From assembly GCA_020025615.1 (NCBI GenBank), contig JAHHRT010000030.1:1-15231 (forward strand): a stretch of 15,231 bases of DNA, written 5' to 3'. The DNA comes from Oscillospiraceae bacterium (GTDB lineage Bacteria > Bacillota > Clostridia > Oscillospirales > Oscillospiraceae). Both the position numbers and the translations under genes were made by a program. Under the pieces are notes generated by a model, which saw only the letters and a program-made list of their open reading frames with translations, searched no databases and had not been told where the DNA came from. Positions 6,259-11,802 of the stretch are shown piece by piece; position 1 is the stretch's first letter; every line of letters starts with the position of its first letter.

Positions 6259-6570
6259 ATGAAAGCAGTTATCGTGACCGGTGGCAAGCAGTACACCGTT
6301 TCCGAGGGTGATGTTCTGTACATCGAGAAGCTGGGCGCTGAGGCCGAGGAGACCGTCAAGTTCGACAAGGTTCTGGCAGTCCTGGACGGCGAGAACACCA
6401 AGGTTGGTGCTCCTGTTGTTGAGGGTGCTTCCGTCGAGGCTAAGGTTGTTAAGAACGGCAAGGCAAAGAAGGTTGTTGTCTTTACCTACAAGCCCAAGAA
6501 GAACGAGAAGCGCAAGATGGGTCATCGTCAGCCTTACACCAAGGTTGAGATCACCAAGATCGCACTGTAA
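6259..6570 (+). CDS. rplU: 50S ribosomal protein L21
   Basis: The 103-residue product matches bacterial L21 along its whole length, beginning MKAVIVTGGKQYTVSEGD and ending with the basic rRNA-binding part KPKKNEKRKMGHRQPYTKVEI. L21 binds 23S rRNA in the large subunit near L20. AGGTGA lies at 6246-6251, eight bases before the start. Codon choice favours GTT, GCT and AAG, as expected of a highly expressed gene, and is less GC-ending than in the genes around it. It heads the standard Firmicutes order rplU-prp-rpmA. Confidence 0.98.
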   Translation: MKAVIVTGGKQYTVSEGDVLYIEKLGAEAEETVKFDKVLAVLDGENTKVGAPVVEGASVEAKVVKNGKAKKVVVFTYKPKKNEKRKMGHRQPYTKVEITKIAL

Positions 6571-6576
6571 TTCGTT

Positions 6577-6900
6577 ATGACAAAATGCGAATTTTTTACC
6601 GAAGACGACCGAATCACAGGATTCACCGTCTCGGGTCACAGCGGCTATGGTGAAGCCGGTACCGACATTGTCTGTGCCGCCATCAGTGCCGTGGTTGCCA
6701 TGGTCGAAGCTACCATCAACGATGTTTGTGGTGCAAAGGCCAAGGTACGGGTCAAAGACGAAGATGCCCGCATCACTCTGACCCTCCCCGCTTCCTGCGA
6801 TGAAGAGGAAAGCGTTCAGGCAGTTCTTGCCGGTATGATGCTTTATCTTTGCAGTCTGCGGGATGATTATCCTGATTATATCGAAGTTTTGGAGGTGTAA
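6577..6900 (+). CDS. prp: Ribosomal-processing cysteine protease Prp
   Basis: The 107-residue protein (YsxB/Prp family) sits between the L21 and L27 genes. In Firmicutes this protease removes the N-terminal extension of L27, a step needed for a working ribosome in Staphylococcus aureus. The catalytic pair is visible as H21 in SGHSGYGEAG and C33 in DIVCAAIS, with D30 also conserved. Residues 1-10 and 50-60 form the usual beta strands, and the length is normal. It starts six bases after the rplU stop with no clear Shine-Dalgarno site, so it is probably translated by coupling with rplU. That would keep its level below that of the ribosomal proteins. Its substrate is coded next door, see rpmA. 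Confidence 0.96.
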   Translation: MTKCEFFTEDDRITGFTVSGHSGYGEAGTDIVCAAISAVVAMVEATINDVCGAKAKVRVKDEDARITLTLPASCDEEESVQAVLAGMMLYLCSLRDDYPDYIEVLEV

Positions 6901-6904
6901 CACC

Positions 6905-7186
6905 ATGCTGAAGATTGGTATTCAGTTCTTCGCTCACCATAAGGGCGGCGGTTCTACCAAGAACGGTCGTGATTCCGAGTCCAAGCGTCTGGGCGTTAAG
7001 CGTGCTGACGGTCAGCCCGTTCTGGCTGGCAACATTCTGGTTCGCCAGAGAGGCACCCACATCCATCCCGGTGTCAATGTTGGTATCGGCAAGGATGATA
7101 CCCTGTTCGCTCTTGTCGACGGTGTCGTCAAGTTCGAGCGTATGGGCAAGGATCGTCGGCAGTGCTCCGTTTACGCTGAGCAGTAA
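6905..7186 (+). CDS. rpmA: 50S ribosomal protein L27, with cleavable N-terminal extension
   Basis: The 93-residue product is L27, whose N-terminal tail reaches the peptidyl transferase centre. It begins MLKIGIQFF and then AHHKGGGS, so the first nine residues are the Firmicutes-type extension and Prp should cut between F9 and A10 to expose the working tail. The rest (TKNGRDSESKRLGVK, ILVRQRGTHIHPG) is standard L27. GGAGGTG at 6890-6896 gives a strong ribosome site eight bases before the ATG; an upstream in-frame ATG at 6863 lies inside prp and is rejected. A terminator follows 17 bases after the stop. Confidence 0.98.
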   Translation: MLKIGIQFFAHHKGGGSTKNGRDSESKRLGVKRADGQPVLAGNILVRQRGTHIHPGVNVGIGKDDTLFALVDGVVKFERMGKDRRQCSVYAEQ

Positions 7187-7203
7187 TTGTCGTATAAGCC
7201 TTG

Positions 7204-7241
7204 AAGGACTGCTGCAAACTACTTGCGGCAGTCCTTTTTTT
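7204..7241 (+). terminator. Rho-independent terminator of rplU-prp-rpmA
   Basis: AAGGACTGCTGCAA (7204-7217) pairs with TTGCGGCAGTCCTT (7223-7236) over 14 positions with one T-G wobble, around loop ACTAC, and runs into seven T (7235-7241). A weaker A/T-rich hairpin (about 7261-7280) follows. Confidence 0.9.
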
Positions 7242-7324
7242 CAAAGTGCTGTGATCTCTGAAAATTCCCTGGGATTTTTTGGAGATGACCGTATTTTCCA
7301 CCCGTTAGATAAAGGAGAAGTTCC

Positions 7325-8599
7325 ATGTTTGTAGATAAAGTTAGAATCACTGTCATCGGCGGACGGGGCGGCGACGGCGCGGTTGCCTTCCACCGGGAGA
7401 AGTATGTGGCCTCCGGCGGTCCCGACGGCGGCGACGGCGGACACGGCGGCAGCGTCATCCTCCGTGTTAACGACAATATGTCCACCCTGCTGGATTTCCG
7501 CTATAAGCGCAAGTATGCCGCCCAGTCCGGCGACAACGGCCGCGGCAACCACATGAGCGGCAAGCGAGGCGCACCCCTGATTATCGAAGTGCCCCGGGGC
7601 ACTGTGGTCCGGGACGCTGAGACCAATCAGATTATTGTAGATATGTCCACCGGCGAGGACTTTGTCATCGCCAAGGGCGGTCGAGGTGGCTGGGGCAATG
7701 CCCACTACGCCACCGCTACCCGTCAGGTCCCCCGGTTTGCCAAGGCCGGTGTCAAGGGCCAGGAGCGGGACGTCATCATGGAGCTGAAGCTTCTGGCAGA
7801 CGTGGGCCTGGTCGGCTTCCCCAACGTGGGCAAGTCCACCCTGCTCAGCGTTACTTCCAATGCACGGCCCAAGATCGCAAACTACCATTTCACCACGCTC
7901 TTCCCCAACCTGGGTGTCATCTATGTGGATGAGGGCGTGTCCTTCGTCATGGCTGATATCCCCGGTATCATCGAAGGTGCTGCCGAAGGTGCAGGCCTGG
8001 GCCACGACTTCCTGCGGCACATTGACCGCTGCCGCCTGCTTGTTCATGTAGTAGATGTTTCCGGCAGTGAGGCCCGGGATCCTGTTGAGGATTTTCACGC
8101 CATCTGCGAGGAGCTCAAGAACTACAGCGTGGACCTGAGCAATCGGCCCATGATTGTGGCTGCCAACAAGATCGACCTGATGATGCCTGAGTCCGACAAT
8201 CTGGAGCGGCTCAAAAAGGCTGTGGAGGAAGCTGGCTGTGAGCTTTATGAGATTTCTGCCGGCACCACCCAGGGCACCCGGAATCTGATGCGGGTGGTGG
8301 CTGAAAAGCTGCGGACCCTGCCCCCTGTGACCATCTACGAGCCTGAGTATGTGGAGCCGGAGGTGGAAGCCGGTGATCCTCAGGATCTGGAAATCGAGCA
8401 TCTGGGCAGCACCTGGGTTATCACCGGTGTGTGGCTGGAGCGCCTGGTCCAGAATATCAACTTCGACGACTACGAATCCCGTAATTTCTTCGACTTGCAG
8501 CTGAGAAAGTGCGGCCTGTTCGCTCGCCTGGAGGAGATGGGCATTGCCGACGGCGATACCGTTGATATTTATGACTTCCAATTTGAATATCAGCGATAA
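7325..8599 (+). CDS. obg: GTPase Obg (CgtA), ribosome assembly
   Basis: The 424-residue protein has the three Obg parts in order: the glycine-rich Obg fold (about 1-157, with GGDGGHGGSV and GGRGGWGNAHYAT), the GTPase domain (about 158-330) and the OCT domain common in Firmicutes (about 345-424). GTPase motifs are G1 GFPNVGKST at 164-172, G3 DIPG at 211-214, G4 NKID at 281-284 and G5 SAG at 311-313. Obg is an essential GTPase that binds the 50S subunit late in assembly and is linked to ppGpp and stress signals. AAAGGAG at 7311-7317 sets the start. It follows the L27 gene, as in many bacteria, but a terminator lies between, and I find no strong promoter in the 84-base gap, so its expression may come partly from read-through. 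Confidence 0.98.
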   Translation: MFVDKVRITVIGGRGGDGAVAFHREKYVASGGPDGGDGGHGGSVILRVNDNMSTLLDFRYKRKYAAQSGDNGRGNHMSGKRGAPLIIEVPRGTVVRDAETNQIIVDMSTGEDFVIAKGGRGGWGNAHYATATRQVPRFAKAGVKGQERDVIMELKLLADVGLVGFPNVGKSTLLSVTSNARPKIANYHFTTLFPNLGVIYVDEGVSFVMADIPGIIEGAAEGAGLGHDFLRHIDRCRLLVHVVDVSGSEARDPVEDFHAICEELKNYSVDLSNRPMIVAANKIDLMMPESDNLERLKKAVEEAGCELYEISAGTTQGTRNLMRVVAEKLRTLPPVTIYEPEYVEPEVEAGDPQDLEIEHLGSTWVITGVWLERLVQNINFDDYESRNFFDLQLRKCGLFARLEEMGIADGDTVDIYDFQFEYQR

Positions 8600-8605
8600 A
8601 AGTGT

Positions 8606-8634
8606 TTGCCATTTTCAACTTTATTTGGTATAAT
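8606..8634 (+). promoter_or_regulatory. Promoter of the AraC-family regulator gene
   Basis: TTGCCA (8606-8611) and a perfect TATAAT (8629-8634) are 17 bases apart, right after the obg stop codon. The start would fall near 8641, inside the left arm of the next stem-loop. Confidence 0.8.
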
Positions 8635-8668
8635 AATAGAGTCACCCGGTGGCGGTGACTCTATTTTG
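8635..8668 (+). terminator. Stem-loop ending obg, overlapping the araC-type gene start of transcription
   Basis: AATAGAGTCACC (8635-8646) pairs perfectly over 12 bp with GGTGACTCTATT (8654-8665), loop CGGTGGC, followed by a short TTTTG run. The T-tract is weak, so termination may be partial. For transcripts starting near 8641 only the inner part remains, as a 5' end hairpin. Confidence 0.65.
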
Positions 8669-8688
8669 TTTCTACGGAGGGTGCCTGT

Positions 8689-9834
8689 ATGATCCGGAAC
8701 CTGAATCAAATGACATTCCAGTCCTTCGGTACGGTCCTTACCGACCGCGCTCAGGCGGATAAAAATAACGAAACGATCATTCCTCTGTCTGTGGAGGAAC
8801 CTCAAATAGACCTTTACCAGGCGGATGCTCCCACTTGGCTCAATTGCAGCGGCGGAAAGGCTGTGCTGTCTGTCTCCACCGACGCAGAGACCTTCCAGGA
8901 TTTCTACCTGGACAAGCGGGTCTGTGTCAGCGCAGGCGTATACTTTGTGGCCTATCCCTTTAAGGGTGAGGCCACTGTGACCATGACCTCCTCCAAGGTG
9001 CCTCAGATTGTGGGTACGAAGAAGAACGGCAGCCTCCGGGAAGACCCCAGGATGCGGGTGGACGGCCTGTACACCTTCTTCTATCAGGAGCGGGAGCAGG
9101 GCTTTATCTTCTCCGGCGAGTCCCATCCCATGCCCGAGCTCACCTACGTGGACCAGGGAGAGCTTCACTCCGTGCTGGAAGGCCAGGATATGCTTCTCAA
9201 GCAGGGCGACATTACGGTTTACGGCCCTAACCAGTGGCATATGCACTATGCGGATATCGGTGTGGCCCCTCGATTTGTGACCATTACCTTCGATTTGGAC
9301 GGCCTGGACCTCACCCCGCTGTTGAATCAGAAATTTGTGGCACCCCAGCAGGCGGTGACCCTGCTGCAGCAGATGCTCCGGGAACAGGAGCGGATGGACG
9401 AGTATTCCAACGATATGATTATCTCCCAGCTCAGCATGGTGCTGCTCACTCTGCTGCGAGAGGCCGCCAGCCCCACCGGGGCCAAGCTCCAGACCTCCAA
9501 CGCTGTCCACGGGGAGAATGAGATTATCCGCCAGGCCCAGCAGTATATCAGCACTCACATTCGGGAGAAGCTGCCGGTGCCTCTGGTTGCCCGTCAGGTG
9601 GACGTGAGCCCCAGCTATCTCACGGCGCTGTTCCACAAGAATCTCCAGATTTCCCCCGGTGAGTATATCCGCCGGATTAAGCTCCAGGAGAGCAAGCAGA
9701 TGATCCGGGAGAATAACCTCAACTTTACGGAGATTGCCGCTGCCCTGCAGTATTCCACGGTGCACCATTTTTCTCGTCAGTTCAAGGAAAAGTTTGGCAT
9801 TACCCCCACGGAATACGCAAAGTCTGTGCGATAA
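8689..9834 (+). CDS. AraC-family transcriptional regulator with extended N-terminal region
   Basis: The last 105 residues (277-381) are a clear AraC/XylS DNA-binding domain with two helix-turn-helix units: VPLVARQVDVSPSYLTALFH (about 297-316), and FTEIAAALQYSTVHHFSRQF (about 346-365) leading to the family signature end FKEKFGITPTEY. Residues about 125-210 look like the cupin-type sensor domain of AraC proteins (ELTYVDQGELHSVLEGQ, LKQGDITVYGPNQWH). The first 120 residues are extra compared with the common length of about 290 and may be a second small beta-rich domain. GGAGG at 8676-8680 supports the start. The gene stands alone with its own promoter and terminator, so its target and ligand cannot be told from neighbours; it may control itself or the downstream ymdB unit. 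Confidence 0.93.
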   Translation: MIRNLNQMTFQSFGTVLTDRAQADKNNETIIPLSVEEPQIDLYQADAPTWLNCSGGKAVLSVSTDAETFQDFYLDKRVCVSAGVYFVAYPFKGEATVTMTSSKVPQIVGTKKNGSLREDPRMRVDGLYTFFYQEREQGFIFSGESHPMPELTYVDQGELHSVLEGQDMLLKQGDITVYGPNQWHMHYADIGVAPRFVTITFDLDGLDLTPLLNQKFVAPQQAVTLLQQMLREQERMDEYSNDMIISQLSMVLLTLLREAASPTGAKLQTSNAVHGENEIIRQAQQYISTHIREKLPVPLVARQVDVSPSYLTALFHKNLQISPGEYIRRIKLQESKQMIRENNLNFTEIAAALQYSTVHHFSRQFKEKFGITPTEYAKSVR

Positions 9835-9858
9835 GCAAAAAACTGCAAATAGATTACC

Positions 9859-9894
9859 TGCCTGTGTCCTGTAATGGGACGCAGGCACTTTTTT
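9859..9894 (+). terminator. Rho-independent terminator of the AraC-family gene
   Basis: TGCCTGTGTCC (9859-9869) pairs with GGACGCAGGCA (9877-9887) over 11 positions with one T-G wobble, around a seven-base loop, followed by C and six T (9889-9894). Confidence 0.9.
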
Positions 9895-9903
9895 GGCTAA
9901 AGC

Positions 9904-9932
9904 TTGCGAAATTGGGGATTCTGAGATATACT
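9904..9932 (+). promoter_or_regulatory. Candidate promoter of the ymdB-yhaO-yhaN operon
   Basis: TTGCGA (9904-9909) and TATACT (9927-9932) are spaced 17 bases apart, directly after the previous terminator. The start would be near 9939 and the leader about 26 bases. Confidence 0.7.
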
Positions 9933-9964
9933 AGAATCAATTTCTATGTTGGAGGACGAGGGAT

Positions 9965-10741
9965 ATGGAATTCAAGGTGCTGACAGTGGGAGATGTGGTG
10001 GGCAATCCCGGTATGGATCGGATCAGCCGGAGCCTTCGGAAGCTGCGTCGGTCCACTGGCGCGGATTTCGTGGTGGTAAATGGAGAAAATGCCAGTGTTG
10101 TGGGCTTGATCCCTTCCCAGGCAGAGGAGATTCTGGATGCCGGTGCAGATGTGATCACCATGGGCAACCATACCTTTGGCAAGCGGGAAATCACCGATTA
10201 TCTGGATGACTGCCCCCAGATTCTCCGGCCTGCCAACTATGCCCCTCAGGTCCCGGGACGGGGCTGGGGGATCTATGAGAGCCGGGCAGGGGATGTGGCA
10301 GTCATCGATCTCATCGGTCGGTGCAACATGGACTACGGCCCCGACAACCCCTTCCTGCTGGTGGAGAAGATTTTAAAGGAGATTACCGCCAAGATCATTC
10401 TGGTGGAGATTCACGCCGAGGCTACTTCGGAGAAGCTGGCTATGGGCTATATGCTGGACGGACGGGTCAGCGCCGTGTGGGGCACCCACACCCATGTACC
10501 CACAGCGGATGCCCAGGTGCTTCCCAAGGGCACGGGTTATGTGACGGACCTGGGCATGACCGGGCCGAAAAACTCGATTTTGGGAATCAAGCCCCAGCTG
10601 TCCATTGCCAAGTTCCGAGGAGACCTCACAGAGCGGTACCGCTGGGCGGATGGTCCCACCAAGCTGGAAGCCGTCCTTTTCACCATCGACAGTGCCACAG
10701 GCAAGTGCCTGAAGGCGGAAAGAGTTGACCAATGGGATTAA
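9965..10741 (+). CDS. ymdB: YmdB-family metallophosphoesterase (2',3'-cAMP phosphodiesterase)
   Basis: The 258-residue protein matches the YmdB family (TIGR00282) throughout. The two-metal site residues are all visible: D10 in VGDVVG, E41-N42 in VNGENAS, N68-H69 in GNHTFGK, H150 in EIHAEATSEK, and H175 and H177 in GTHTHVPT. In Bacillus subtilis YmdB hydrolyses 2',3'-cyclic nucleotides and affects biofilm and motility decisions, and its gene follows rny (RNase Y). Here rny is not next to it; instead the gene overlaps a YhaO-like nuclease gene by 10 bases. GGAGG at 9951-9955 supports the start. Its cytosolic role would fit RNA turnover, since 2',3'-cyclic ends arise from RNA cleavage. Confidence 0.95.
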   Translation: MEFKVLTVGDVVGNPGMDRISRSLRKLRRSTGADFVVVNGENASVVGLIPSQAEEILDAGADVITMGNHTFGKREITDYLDDCPQILRPANYAPQVPGRGWGIYESRAGDVAVIDLIGRCNMDYGPDNPFLLVEKILKEITAKIILVEIHAEATSEKLAMGYMLDGRVSAVWGTHTHVPTADAQVLPKGTGYVTDLGMTGPKNSILGIKPQLSIAKFRGDLTERYRWADGPTKLEAVLFTIDSATGKCLKAERVDQWD

Positions 10742-11802
10742 AAATTCTTCACAGTGCCGATTGGCACCTGGATTCTCCCTTTGCTTCCTTCCAGGGGGAG
10801 CAGCGGGAGTACCTGCGCAGAGCCCAGATGGAAATCCCCGGGCGGATTGCCATGGCCTGCCGGGAACAGAATTGTGACCTGGTGCTTTTGGCGGGGGACC
10901 TGTTTGACGGTCCCTGGACCCGGGACAGCCTGGATGTGGTTCGGGATGCCCTGGCGGAGTGCCGGGCACCGGTGTTCATTGCGCCGGGAAATCACGACCC
11001 CTGGGGACCGGACAGCCCCTGGGGAGAGCTTTGGCCGGACAATGTCTGGATTTTCCCGCCTAAGTGCATGAGCACGGTGGTGCCGGAGCTGGACTGCCGG
11101 ATTTACGGCGCGGGCTTTTCCGGCATGGACTGCCCCTCTCTGCTGGAGGGATTTCAGGCAGAGGGAGAGGAGCCCTATCAGATCGGCGTGTTCCACGGGG
11201 ACCCCACCGGGGGAAATTCCCCCTATAACCCGGTGACCACCGCACAGATTCGGGATTCCGGCCTCAACTATTTGGCCCTGGGCCATATCCACAAGGCCGG
11301 TGGCTTGGAGGCCGGGGATACCGTCTGCGGCTGGCCCGGCTGTCCTATGGGACGAGGCTGGGACGAAACCGGGGAGAAGGGATATTTCTTGGTGGATGTG
11401 GGCCGTGAGACCAGCGTCCAGCCTATCCTTCTGGATACACCTCGGTTTTATCAGCAGGATGTGGAAATCGGTGAGGATGCTGCCAGAGCGCTGGAAGCAG
11501 TGCTGCCCCCGGCGGGGCAGAATGATTTCTACCGTCTGACCCTGACCGGGTATGGAAAGCCGGACCTGACGGCCTTAAAGCGGCAGTTTGCCGCCTACCG
11601 GAATTTGGAGCTTCGGGACCGCACCGTGGACCTGGGCGGTCTCTGGGACCAGGCGGGAGAGGACACCCTGCGGGGGGCCTATTTCGCCAGGCTCAAGGCT
11701 GCGGCAGATGGGGCGGCAGACCCTGAGACTCAGAGACAGGTGCTTCTGGCGGCGGAAATTTCCCAGAAGCTGCTGGAAGGAAGGGAGGTGCTGCTTCCGT
11801 GA
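10732..11802 (+). CDS. YhaO/SbcD-like DNA repair exonuclease (metallophosphoesterase)
   Basis: The 356-residue protein is a calcineurin-like phosphoesterase of the SbcD/Mre11 type, closest in size and gene context to YhaO. The metal-binding motifs occur in order: D10 and H12 in SADWHLD, D56 and D59 in AGDLFDG, N87-H88-D89 in PGNHD, H155 in GVFHGDP, and H185/H187 in GHIHKAG. The C-terminal 100 residues lie where Mre11-type enzymes have their capping and ATPase-binding parts. It overlaps ymdB by 10 bases and the next gene by four, so it is made together with its likely ATPase partner. Expected activity is manganese-dependent DNA end processing, by family knowledge. The Shine-Dalgarno site is poor (GGAAAG), as fits coupled translation. 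Confidence 0.93.
   Translation: MGLKILHSADWHLDSPFASFQGEQREYLRRAQMEIPGRIAMACREQNCDLVLLAGDLFDGPWTRDSLDVVRDALAECRAPVFIAPGNHDPWGPDSPWGELWPDNVWIFPPKCMSTVVPELDCRIYGAGFSGMDCPSLLEGFQAEGEEPYQIGVFHGDPTGGNSPYNPVTTAQIRDSGLNYLALGHIHKAGGLEAGDTVCGWPGCPMGRGWDETGEKGYFLVDVGRETSVQPILLDTPRFYQQDVEIGEDAARALEAVLPPAGQNDFYRLTLTGYGKPDLTALKRQFAAYRNLELRDRTVDLGGLWDQAGEDTLRGAYFARLKAAADGAADPETQRQVLLAAEISQKLLEGREVLLP

Noticed and set aside
7241..8581. Open frame of 446 codons on the minus strand over obg
   Set aside because: It is an antisense shadow of obg, whose GTPase motifs are unmistakable. The translation is His/Gly/Val-rich without domain marks.
8590..9888. Open frame of 432 codons on the minus strand over the AraC-type gene
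   Set aside because: Antisense shadow; it would run through the terminator at 9859-9894 and the promoter at 8606-8634 and shows no family features.
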